A stretch of 64,000 nucleotides of DNA from contig CM047431.1 of NCBI GenBank assembly GCA_026168455.1, positions 40,703,986 through 40,767,985 on the forward strand, given 5' to 3'. The translations under genes and the position numbers were made by a program. The DNA is from Theocolax elegans (lineage: Eukaryota > Arthropoda > Insecta > Hymenoptera > Cerocephalidae). The first letter of the stretch is position 1. Every line of letters begins with the position of its first letter. Under the pieces are notes generated by a model. The model saw only the letters and a list, made by a program, of their open reading frames with translations, made no database searches and had not been told where the DNA came from. Of the stretch, positions 43,561 through 54,338 are shown one piece after another.

Positions 43561-44249
43561 TGAATTCAAATGCATTCTTATACATAGTACACGCATAAAC
43601 CGGCTAAGAAATCCAATTTTCAATTTTTTTAATTCGTTCCATAGCCGGTGGATTGAATTCAAGGCATTCTTATACGTAAATACACGCATAAACCGGCTAA
43701 GAAGCTTAAATTTTCAATTTTTTTTTAATTCGATCCATAGCGGGTGGATTGATTTTATAGTTCAAAACGGCTAAGCTCAATTTCAATATTCGACAGGGTG
43801 ATGATTCAAGCATTATTACATAGTACACGCATAAACCGGCTAAGAAATCCGAATTTTCTTTTTTTTATATTTCGTTCATAGCCGGGTGGTATTGAATTCA
43901 AATGCATTCATACGTAAGTACACGCATATACTGGCATAAGAAATCCGAAATTTTCCATTTTTTTTATATTTCGTTCCATAGCCGGGTGGATTGAATTCCA
44001 ATGCATTCTTATACGTAAGTACACGCATAACCGGCTAAGAAATCCGAAATTTTCAATTTTTTTCTATATTTCTTTCCCATAGCCTGAGTGGATTGAATTC
44101 AATGCATTTCTTATACGTAAGTACACATGCATAAACCCGGCTAAGAAATCCAAATTTACATTTTTTATATTTCTTTCCATAGCCGGGTGGATTGTATTCA
44201 AATGCATTCTTATACGTAAGTACACGCATAACCAGCTAAAAAGTCCTAA

Positions 44250-47200
44250 TTTTCATTTTTTTAGATGTCGTTCCATTGCCGGGTGGATTGAATTCAAGGA
44301 CAGTCTTATACGTAAATACACGCATAAACCGGATAAGAAGCTTAAATTTTCAATTTTTTTTTAATTCGATCCATAGCGGGTTGGATTGAATTCAAAGGCA
44401 TTCTTATACGTAAATACCAGCATAAACCGGCTAAGAAGCTCAAATTTTCAATTTTTTTTTATTTCGATCCATAGCGGGGTGGATTGAATTCAAATGCATT
44501 CATATACATAAGTACACGCATAAACCGGCTAAGAAATCCGAGTTTTCTTTTTTTTTATATTTCGTTCCATAGCCGGGTGGATTGAATTCAAATGCATTCT
44601 TATACGTAAGTACACGCATATACCGGCTAAGAAATCCGAATTTTCAATTTTTTTTATATTTCGTTCCATAGCCGGGTGGATTGAATTCAAATGCATTCTT
44701 ATAGGTAAGTACATGCATAAACCGGCTAAGAAATCCAAAATTTCATTTCTTTATATTTCGTTCCATAGCCGGGTGGATTGAATTCAAAGGCATTCTTATA
44801 CGTAAATACACGCATAAACCGGCTAAGAAGCTTAAATTTTCAATTTTTTTTTTAATTCGATCCATAGCGGGGTGGATTGAATTCAAAGGCATTCTCATAC
44901 GTAAATGCACGCATAAACCGGCTAGGAAGCTTATATTTTCAATTTTTTTTTAATTCGATCCATAGCGTGGTGAATTGAATTCAAAGGCATTCTTATACAT
45001 AAGTACACGCATAAACCGGCCTAAAAATCCAAGTTTTCATTTTTTTATATTTCGTTCCATAGCCGGGTTGATTGAATTCAAAGGCATTCTTATACATAAA
45101 TACACGCATAAACCGGCTAAGAAATTCAAATTTCCAATTTTTTAAATTTCGTTCCACATCCGGGTGGATTGAACTTAAATGCATATTATACCTAAATACA
45201 CGCATAAACCGGCTAAGAAATCCGAACTTTCAATTTTTTTTATATATCGTTCCATTGCCTGGTGTATTGTATTCAAAGGCAATCTTATACCTAAATACAC
45301 GCATAAACCGGCTAAGAAATCCGAACTTTCAATTTTTTTATATATCGTTCCATAGCCTGGAGGATTGAATTCAAATGCATTCTTATACTTAAGTACACGC
45401 ATAAACCGGCTAAAAAGTCCTAATTTTCAATTTTTTTATATTTCGTTCCATAGCCGGGTGGATTGTATTCAAATGTACTCTTATAGATAAGTACACGCAT
45501 AAACCGGCTAAGAAATCCGAATATTCAATTTTTTTATATTTCGTTCTATAGCCGGGTGGATTGAATTCAAATGCATTCTTATACGTAAGTACACGCATAA
45601 ACCGGCTAAGAAATCCAAATTTTCATTTTTTTAGATTTCGGTCCATTGCCTGGTGTATTGTATTCAAAGGCAATCTTATACGTAAATATACGCATAAACC
45701 GACTAGGAAGCTTTAATTTTCAATTTTTTTAGATTTCGTTCCATAGTGGGTTGGATTGAATTCAAAGGCATTCTTATACGTAAGTACACTCATAAACCGG
45801 CTAAGAAATCCAAATTTACATTTTTTTATATTTCGTTCTATAGCCGGGTGGATTGAACTCAAATGCATTCTTATACATAAGTACACGCATAAACCGGCTA
45901 AGAAATACGAATTTTCAATTTTTTTTATATTTCATTCCATAGCCGGGAGAATTGAATTCAAATGCATTCTTATACGTAAGTACATGCATAAACCGGCTAA
46001 GAAATCCAAATTTACATTTTTTTATATTTCGTTCTATAGCCAGGTGGATTGAACTCAAATGCATTCTTATACGTAAGTACACGCAATAAACCGGCTAAGA
46101 AATCCAAATTTTCATTTTTTTAGATGTCGTTCCATTGCCGGGTGGATTGAATTCAAGGACAGTCTTATACGTAAATACACGCATAAACCGGCTAAGAGAT
46201 TCATAATTTCAATTTTTTAAATTTCGTTCCACAGGTGGGTGGATTGATTTCAAATGCATATTTACACCTAAATACACGCATAAACCGGCTAAGAAATACG
46301 ATTTTTCAATTTTTTTTATATTTCATTCCAAAGCCGGGAGAATTTTCATTTTTTTATATGTCGTTTCATTGCTGGGTGGATTGAATTCAAGGACAATCTT
46401 ATACGTAAATACACGCATAAACCGGATAAGAAGCTTAAATTTTCAATTATTTTTTAATTCGATCAATAGCGGGGTGGATTGATTCAAAGGCATTCTTATA
46501 CGTGTATACACGCATAAACCGGTTAAGAAGCTTAAATTTTCAATTTTTTTTTTATTTCGATGCATAGCGGGGTGGATTGATTTCAAATGCATTCTTATAC
46601 ATAAGTACACGCATAAACCGGCTAAGAAATCCGAATTTTCAATTTTTTTATATTTCGTTCCATAGCCGAGTGGATTGAATTCAAATGCATTCTTATACGT
46701 AAGTACACGCATAAACCGGCTAAGAAATCCAAATTTTCAATTTTTTATATATCTTTCCATAGCCTGGAGGATTGAATTCAAATGCATTCTTATACGTAAG
46801 TACATGCATAAACCGGCTAAGAAATCCAAATTTACATTTTTTTATATTTCTTTCCATAGCCGGGTGGATTGTATTCAAATGCATTCTTATACGTAAGTAC
46901 ACGCATAAACCAGCTAAAAAGTCCTAATTTTCAATTTTTTTATATTTCGTTCTATAGCCGGGCGGATTGTATTCAACTGCATTCTTATACATAAGTACAC
47001 GCATAAACCGGCTAAGAAATCTGAATTTTCCATTTTTTTTATATTTCTTTCCATAGCCGGGTGGATTGTATTCAAATGCATTCTTATACGTAAGTACACG
47101 CATAAACCGGCTAAAAAGTCCTAATTTTCAATTTTTTTATATTTCGTTCTATAGCCGGGTGGATTGTATTCATTGAACTCAAATGCATTCTTATACGTAA

Positions 47201-50200
47201 GTACACGCATAAACCGGCTAAGAAATCCAAATTTTCATTTTTTTAGATGTCGTTCCATTGCCGGGTGGATTGAATTCAAGGACAGTCTTATACGTAAATA
47301 CACGCATAAACCGGATAAGAAGCTTAAATTTTCAATTTTTTTTTAATTCGATCCATAGCGGGTTGGATTGAATTCAAAGGCATTCTTATACGTAAATACC
47401 AGCATAAACCGGCTAAGAAGCTCAAATTTTCAATTTTTTTTTATTTCGATCCATAGCGGGGTGGATTGAATTCAAATGCATTCATATACATAAGTACACG
47501 CATAAACCGGCTAAGAAATCCGAGTTTTCTTTTTTTTTATATTTCGTTCCATAGCCGGGTGGATTGAATTCAAATGCATTCTTATACGTAAGTACACGCA
47601 TATACCGGCTAAGAAATCCGAATTTTCAATTTTTTTTTATATTTCGTTCCATAGCCGAGTGGATTGAATTCAAATGCATTCTTATACGTAAGTACACGCA
47701 TAAACCGGCTAAGAAATCCAAATTTTCAATTTTTTATATATCTTTCCATAGCCTGGAGGATTGAATTCAAATGCATTCTTATACGTAAGTACATGCATAA
47801 ACCGGCTAAGAAATCCAAATTTACATTTTTTTTATATTTCTTTCCATAGCCGGGTGGATTGTATTCAAATGCATTCTTATACGTAAGTACACGCATAAAC
47901 CAGCTAAAAAGTCCTAATTTTCAATTTTTTTATATTTCGTTCTATAGCCGGGTGGATTGTATTCAAATGCATTCTTATACATAAGTACACGCATAAACCG
48001 GCTAAGAAATCTGAATTTTCCATTTTTTTTATATTTCTTTCCATAGCCGGGTGGATTGTATTCAAATGCATTCTTATACGTAAGTACACGCATAAACCGG
48101 CTAAAAAGTCCTAATTTTCAATTTTTTTATATTTCGTTCTATAGCCGGGTGGATTGTATTCATTGAACTCAAATGCATTCTTATACGTAAGTACACGCAT
48201 AAACCGGCTAAGAAATCCAAATTTTCATTTTTTTAGATGTCGTTCCATTGCCGGGTGGATTGAATTCAAGGACAGTCTTATACGTAAATACACGCATAAA
48301 CCGGATAAGAAGCTTAAATTTTCAATTTTTTTTTAATTCGATCCATAGCGGGTTGGATTGAATTCAAAGGCATTCTTATACGTAAATACCAGCATAAACC
48401 GGCTAAGAAGCTCAAATTTTCAATTTTTTTTTATTTCGATCCATAGCGGGGTGGATTGAATTCAAATGCATTCATATACATAAGTACACGCATAAACCGG
48501 CTAAGAAATCCGAGTTTTCTTTTTTTTTATATTTCGTTCCATAGCCGGGTGGATTGAATTCAAATGCATTCTTATACGTAAGTACACGCATATACCGGCT
48601 AAGAAATCCGAATTTTCAATTTTTTTTATATTTCGTTCCATAGCCGGGTGGATTGAATTCAAATGCATTCTTATAGGTAAGTACATGCATAAACCGTCTA
48701 AGGAATCCAAAATTTCATTTCTTTATATTTCGTTCCATAGCCGGGTGGATTGAATTCAAAGGCATTCTTATACGTAAATACACGCATAAACCGGCTAAGA
48801 AGCTTAAATTTTCAATTTTTTTTTAATTCGATCCATAGCGGGGTGGATGGAATTCAAAGGCATTCTCATACGTAAATGCACGCATAAACCGGCTAGGAAG
48901 CTTATATTTTCAATTTTTTTTTAATTCGATCCATAGCGTGGTGAATTGAATTCAAAGGCATTCTTATACATAAGTACACGCATAAACCGGCTAAAAATCC
49001 AAGTTTTCATTTTTTTATATTTCGTTCCATAGCCGGGTTGATTGAATTCAAAGGCATTCTTATACATAAATACACGCATAAACCGGCTAAGAAATTCAAA
49101 TTTCCAATTTTTTAAATTTCGTTCCACATCCGGGTGGATTGAACTTAAATGCATATTATACCTAAATACACGCATAAACCGGCTAAGAAATCCGAACTTT
49201 CAATTTTTTTATATATCGTTCCATAGCCTGGAGGATTGAATTCAAATGCATTCTTATACTTAAGTACACGCATAAACCGGCTAAAAAGTCCTAATTTTCA
49301 ATTTTTTTATATTTCGTTCCATAGCCGGGTGGATTGTATTCAAATGTACTCTTATAGATAAGTACACGCATAAACCGGCTAAGAAATCCGAATATTCAAT
49401 TTTTTTATATTTCGTTCTATAGCCGGGTGGATTGAATTCAAATGCATTCTTATACGTAAGTACACGCATAAACCGGCTAAGAAATCCAAATTTTCATTTT
49501 TTTTAGATTTCGGTCCATTGCCTGGTGTATTGTATTCAAAGGCAATCTTATACGTAAATATACGCATAAACCGACTAGGAAGCTTTAATTTTCAATATTT
49601 TAGATTTCGTTCCATAGTGGGTTGGATTGAATTCAAAGGCATTCTTATACGTAAGTACACTCATAAACCGGCTAAGAAATCCAAATTTACATTTTTTTAT
49701 ATTTCGTTCTATAGCCGGGTGGATTGAACTCAAATGCATTCTTATACATAAGTACACGCATAAACCGGCTAAGAAATACGAATTTTCAATTTTTTTATAT
49801 TTCATTCCATAGCCGGGAGAATTGAATTCAAATGCATTCTTATACGTAAGTACATGCATAAACCGGCTAAGAAATCCAAATTTACATTTTTTTATATTTC
49901 GTTCTATAGCCGGGTGGATTGAACTCAAATGCATTCTTATACGTAAGTACACGCATAAACCGGCTAAGAAATCCAAATTTTCATTTTTTTAGATGTCGTT
50001 CCATTGCCGGGCGGATTGAATTCAAGGACAGTCTTATACGTAAATACACGCATAAACCGGCAAAGAGATTCATAATTTCAATTTTTTTAATTTCGTTCCA
50101 CAGGTGGGTGGATTGATTTCAAATGCATATTTACACCTAAATACACGCATAAACCGGCTAAGAAATACGATTTTTCAATTTTTTTATATTTCATTCCAAA

Positions 50201-51290
50201 GCCGGGAGAATTGAATTCAAATGCATTCTTATACGTAAGTACACGCATAAACCGGCTAAGAAATCCAAATTTTCATTTTTTTAGATGTCGTTCCATTGCC
50301 GGGTGGATTGAATTCAAGGACAGTCTTATACGTAAATACACGCATAAACCGGATAAGAAGCTTAAATTTTCAATTTTTTTTTAATTCGATCCATAGCGGG
50401 TTGGATTGAATTCAAAGGCATTCTTATACGTAAATACCAGCATAAACCGGCTAAGAAGCTTAAATTTTCAATTTTTTTTTATTTCGATCCATAGCGGGGT
50501 GGATTGAATTCAAATGCATTCATATACATAAGTACACGCATAAACCGGCTAAGAAATCCGAATTATCAATTTTTTTATATTTCGTTCCATAGCCGGGTGG
50601 ATTGAATTCAAATGCATTCTTATACGTAAGTACACGCATAAACCGGCTAAGAAATCCAAAATTTCATTTCTTTATATTTCGTTCCATAGCCGGGTGGATT
50701 GAATTCAAAGGTATTCTTATATGTAAATACACGCATAAACCGGCTAAGAAGCTTAAATTTTCAATTTTTTTTTAATTCGATCCATAGCGGGGTGGATTGA
50801 ATTTAAAGGCATTCTCATACGTAAATACACGCATAAACCGGCTAGGAAGCTTATATTTTCAATTTTTTTTTAATTCGATCCATAGCGTGGTGAATTGAAT
50901 TCAAAGGCATTCTTATACATAAGTACACGCATAAACCGGCTAAAAATCCAAATTTTCATTTTTTTATATTTCGTTCCATAGCCGGGTTGATTGAATTCAA
51001 AGGCATTCTTATACGTAAATACACGCATAAACCGGCTAAGAAATTCAAATTTGTAATTTTTTAAATTTCGTTCCACATCCGGGTGGATTGAATTTAAATG
51101 CATATTATACCTAAATACACGCATAAACCGGCTAAGAAATCCGAACTTTCAATTTTTTTATATATCGTTCCATAGCCTGGAGGATTGAATTCAAATGCAT
51201 TCTTATACTTAAGTACACGCATAAACCGGCTAAGAAATTCGAATTTTCAATTTTTTTATATTTCGTTCTATAGCCGGGTGGATTGAATTC
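44250..51290. repeat. 7.7-kb higher-order repeat unit, copy 2
   Basis: Partner of 36,543-43,560. The seam between the copies, about 43.5-44.15 kb, is scrambled, while the interior is nearly identical. After 51.3 kb the marker order is lost and the array ends within about 1 kb. Confidence 0.85.
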
Positions 51291-52317
51291 AAATGCATTC
51301 TTATACATAAGTACACGCATAAACCGGCTAAGAAATCCGAATTTTCAATTTTTTTATATTTCGTTCTATAGCCGGGTGGATTGAACTCAAATGCTTTCTT
51401 ATACGTAAATACACGCATAAACCGGCTAAGAAGCTTAAATTTTCAATTTTTTTTTAATTCGATCCATAGCGGGGTGGATTGAATTCAAAGGCATTCTTAT
51501 ACGTAAATACACGCATAAACCGGCTAAGAAATTCGAATTTTCAATTTTTTTATATTTCGTTCTATAGCCGGGTGGTTTGAATTCAAATGCATTCTTATAC
51601 ATAAGTACACGCATAAACCGGCTAAGAAATCCGAATTTTCAATTTTTTTATATTTCGTTCCATAGCCTCGTGGATTGAATTCAAAGGCATTCTTATACGT
51701 AAATACACGCATAAACCGGCTAAGAAATCCGAATTTTCAATTTTTTTATATATCGTTCCATAGCCTGGAGGATTGAATTCAAATGCATTCTTATACGTAA
51801 GTACACGCATAAACCGGCTACAAAGTCCTAATTTTCAATTTTTTTATATTTCGTTCTATAGCCGGGTGGATTGAATTCAAATGCATATTTACACCTAAAT
51901 ACACGCATAAACCGGCTAAGAAACTTAAATTTTCAATTTTTTTTTATTTCGATCCATAGCGGGGTGGATTAAATTCAAATGCATTCTTATACATAAGTAC
52001 ACGCATAAACCGGCTAAGAAATCCGAATTTTCAATTTTTTTATATTTCGATCTATAGCCGGGTGGATTGTATTCAAAGGCATTCTTATACGTAAATACAT
52101 GCATAAACCGGCTAAGAACTTCAAATTTCCAATTTTTTAAATTTCGTTCCACATTCGGGTGGATTGAATTCAAATGCATTCTTATACGTAAGTACACGCA
52201 TAAACCGGCTAATAAGTCCTAATTTTCAATTTTTTTATATTTCGTTCTATAGTCGGGTGGATTGAACTCTAATGCATTCTTATACGTAAATACACGCTTA
52301 AACCAGCTAAGAAATCC

Positions 52318-52482
52318 TAATATTTGTTGCTCTAATTTCCACGTAGTGCTCGTTGTGAATGCTGGATTTAATCTCTCAATTAGTAATCCCGGATTTTTAT
52401 CTATTTGTTTAATTAGTATGTCCCCCTCTTGTACCCTTGATAAGGTAAACCTGTAATCAGATTTCCTATAGGTCAATATCAA
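52318..52482 (-). pseudogene. Unrecognised coding remnant at the satellite edge
   Basis: On the minus strand a reading frame of about 55 residues precedes the satellite and then runs into it. It starts MILTYRKSDYRFTLSRVQEG and includes NPGLLIERLNPAFTTSTTWK. Its composition is protein-like, unlike the satellite frames. The spacing of NPGLL and a TSTTWKL-type segment is faintly reminiscent of the N-terminal part of envelope-like proteins of insect errantivirus-type elements, but I cannot confirm this and give it low weight. The frame is cut by the satellite junction after about residue 55, so the remainder is lost. It may instead belong to an unrelated transposon. Confidence 0.35.
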
Positions 52483-52644
52483 TTATTTATTTGTATGAAA
52501 TATAATATTAACATTATAATATACTGGATATTTGCTTGAATTTATGTTTTATTGTAAATCTATCTATATATAATTAACGAATTTATTTCGTGCTGTGCAT
52601 TTACTTGGATTTTACTCGAATGAAATTTTGAAGCGTTTGCATAT

Positions 52645-53014
52645 GTTTGCATATACTATGCTATGCTACATTTACTGATTGTTCTGGGGTCAATCCGTAG
52701 TATGTATTTTTTTTTTTGGTGGGGTATAATTATTCATCAGCGTTTATTATATATATATACATATAAGTAGAAAAGGACAATACTTACAGTGTTACAGTGA
52801 ACTAACAAGTAGTAACGCTTCCAAATAATCAATCAACTATGAATGAATTGGCCTTACCTTTTTCATTCATGTATATACTCAAGAAAATAAACGCTGATGA
52901 ATAATTATACCCCACCAAAAAAAAAAAAAAAAAAGTACATACTACGGATTGACCCCAGAACAATCAGTTCTTCCTGGAAAAAACTAAATGTAGGATAGCA
53001 TAGTATATGCAAAC
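52645..53014. mobile_element. 370-bp inverted-repeat (MITE-like) element
   Basis: The outer arms at 52,645-52,673 and 52,986-53,014 are reverse complements with one mismatch (GTTTGCATATACTATGCTAT at the left tip). The inner arms at about 52,675-52,748 and 52,888-52,967 pair almost perfectly and contain TTCTGGGGTCAATCCGTAG, a T-run or A-run, and GGTGGGGTATAATTATTCAT. An unmatched stretch of about 18 bp (TTCTTCCTGGAAAAAACT) separates inner and outer pairing on the right. The loop of about 140 bp is unique. No ORF. I could not identify a clear target duplication; GTTTGCATAT occurs twice at the left edge. Confidence 0.75.
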
Positions 53015-53015
53015 G

Positions 53016-53016
53016 A

Positions 53017-53052
<36 letters not shown>
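53016..53052. repeat. (TA)n microsatellite
   Basis: An almost pure AT dinucleotide run, broken once by ATAC, lying between the inverted-repeat element and the first coding block of the SIAH-like gene. Confidence 0.9.
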
Positions 53053-53057
<5 letters not shown>

Positions 53058-53111
53058 ATTATTATATATCTATTTGATCATCTCTTTGCAAAAGAATTAT
53101 TTAGAATCATA

Positions 53112-53303
53112 ATGGACTTTTTTGCCCGTCGGATCCCACGAGGTTTTGATTCAGGACCAGTCTATATGGCTGATCTTATAGAGATGGAGCAGGATGACCG
53201 CTTCGTGCCGATAAATCCTAATGTGGCCGAATGTGGTCCTGCTGACGAAGATTGGGTGGTGGCTCCATGCAGGAATCGTCGTCCAGTTAGGCGTCGCCGA
53301 CAG
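53112..53303 (+). CDS. SIAH-like gene, likely first coding exon
   Basis: Sixty-four codons from ATG at 53,112, running to a good splice donor (CGACAG then GTAAAC at 53,304). The peptide begins MDFFARRIPRGFDSGPVYMA, is acidic in the middle (EMEQDD, PADEDW) and ends in a basic tail rich in R (RNRRPVRRRRQ). No domain is recognisable, as expected for the disordered N-terminus of a RING protein. The reading frame is also open upstream, but only through the TA repeat, so the internal ATG is the better start. Exon 1 ends in phase 0. Its link to the RING block at 53,758 is inferred from proximity, strand and donor/acceptor signals; transcript data would be decisive. Confidence 0.5.
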
Positions 53304-53557
53304 GTAAACCATCTCTCCTCTTTTCTCTTTTTTTTTTTATTCTATTATCACTATTATTATTATTATTTATATGTATATATGTATAAATACGTGAAATGGC
53401 CATTGTGATGACCTGAAAAAAGAGGGAAGTTACTACTTTAGCACGATAAAAAGTGATATAATAAAATGTGACGACCGGTCGTCACAAGCTCTTTGAGAGT
53501 AAACGTGATACTCTTATGTAATTTAGGTCATTGGTTGTCATAAGGGCCTTTTCACGC

Positions 53558-53609
<52 letters not shown>

Positions 53610-53686
53610 TTAATTATTGTTCTTTTTGTTATTGTTATTAGTATTAATATTATTATTATTAAACTTCTCTTTTGATTTTCCATTAG
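53304..53686 (+). other. Probable intron of the SIAH-like gene
   Basis: It begins GTAAAC and ends TTTTGATTTTCCATTAG, a pyrimidine-rich tract plus acceptor, within an AT-rich stretch. It holds a perfect 20-bp palindrome, TGTGACGACCGGTCGTCACA, at 53,467-53,486 and a (TA)n run at about 53,560-53,610. After this acceptor the phase-0 frame gives 24 protein-like codons (SSRRCGNNRTAHPVANPPRT...) and then TGA at 53,759-53,761, one base out of frame with the RING block. In-frame alternatives are acceptors ending at 53,754 or 53,781. Confidence 0.5.
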
Positions 53687-53757
53687 AGTTCCTCCCGTCG
53701 ATGCGGAAATAATCGAACTGCTCATCCTGTCGCTAATCCTCCTAGGACTCAGAGGCG

Positions 53758-54168
53758 TTGAGTCCTAATCACAGTGCACAGGTGTCCAGTCTCCAGGACT
53801 CCTTAGCTGAAGCGGTTTCGGGAAACCCATGTGCTCAACAGGTGGTTCCTATGGATGTGTCTCGAGATCTGCATCAAGAATGGTATCTCGCTTTGCTGAC
53901 TCTGTGTACCTGTGTCGTGTGTGATGATATTATAACGTCCGATTATTACACGTGCATCAATGGTCATGCCTTGTGTGGTAATTGCAATGAAAGAGTAACT
54001 TGGTGTCCGCTTTGTCGGGTGCATCCTTTATCTCGGTGTTGTCTCCTGGATCGGATGGCACGTGATCTACGGTTTCCTTGCAGATATCAGGTGATCGGAT
54101 GTCAGATACTACCAAAGGGCGACGTGTGGCATCGACATGCCAATCATTGTGAATTTAAGGACGACTAG
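53758..54168 (+). CDS. SIAH-like RING and zinc-finger protein (short form)
   Basis: The block encodes about 136 residues. A C3HC4 RING is seen as C52, C55, C66, H70, C73, C76, C83, C86, with key strings CVVC, CINGHALCGNC and CPLCR; this spacing equals that of the SIAH (seven in absentia) family of E3 ubiquitin ligases. It is followed by RFPCRYQVIGC and HANHCEF, the first SIAH-type zinc finger (C108, C115, H127, C131). The protein then stops, so the second zinc finger and the substrate-binding C-terminal domain of typical SIAH proteins (about 280-300 residues) are absent. The block opens with TTG in this frame and an in-frame TAG lies at 53,743, so it must be reached by splicing or by a one-base frameshift from the preceding block. 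Likely role by family: RING-dependent ubiquitin transfer. It could also be a decaying duplicate. Confidence 0.72.
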   Translation: MSPNHSAQVSSLQDSLAEAVSGNPCAQQVVPMDVSRDLHQEWYLALLTLCTCVVCDDIITSDYYTCINGHALCGNCNERVTWCPLCRVHPLSRCCLLDRMARDLRFPCRYQVIGCQILPKGDVWHRHANHCEFKDD

Positions 54169-54332
54169 TGTTATAGAATTATGTGTTGAAAGAGTAATAA
54201 TAATAATAATTTTCTTTTGTTTCCTTTTTTTTATTATTAAGATCTAGTAGTTATTGATATAAAACTTATTATGAATTATATATATATATATATTTATATT
54301 TTCATTATTATATTCTTCTATGCACATTGAAA

Positions 54333-54338
54333 AATAAA
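54333..54338 (+). promoter_or_regulatory. Candidate polyadenylation signal
   Basis: AATAAA lies about 165 bp downstream of the SIAH-like stop codon, followed by T-rich sequence. In such AT-rich DNA chance occurrence is likely, so the assignment rests on position only. Confidence 0.4.

Larger units (their letters stand above)
14072..52318. repeat. Satellite array, segment C (main block)
   Basis: About 38 kb of uninterrupted monomers, roughly 390 copies, with no other insertion. Subtypes are recognisable by their cores: AGATATCGTTCCATTGCCGGG, GAAGCTTAAATTTTC with CGATCCATAGCGGGG, GAGATTCATAATTTC with CGTTCCACAGCCGGG, and CAAATTTACATTTTTTTATA. Their order defines several higher-order repeats, listed separately. 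Monomers near the right edge, after about 51.4 kb, are more heterogeneous and the array stops abruptly around 52,318. No gene. Confidence 0.97.

Noticed and set aside
226..52318. Dozens of ORFs of 60-195 codons on both strands in the satellite
   Set aside because: All are translations of the 97-98 bp monomer that change frame each unit. They overlap one another on both strands, recur hundreds of times and show no domain or codon signal.
226..52318. CRISPR-like regular repeats
   Set aside because: Whole monomers are repeated without unique spacers, the period is too long, no cas genes are present and the rest of the window is eukaryotic.
226..52318. Telomeric repeat tracts or subtelomere
   Set aside because: I saw no TTAGG or similar tandem runs at any point.
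53007..53111. Upstream extension of SIAH-like exon 1 (MQTNIYTYIYIYIYILL...)
   Set aside because: This part is translation of the (TA)n repeat; the ATG at 53,112 is the more credible start.
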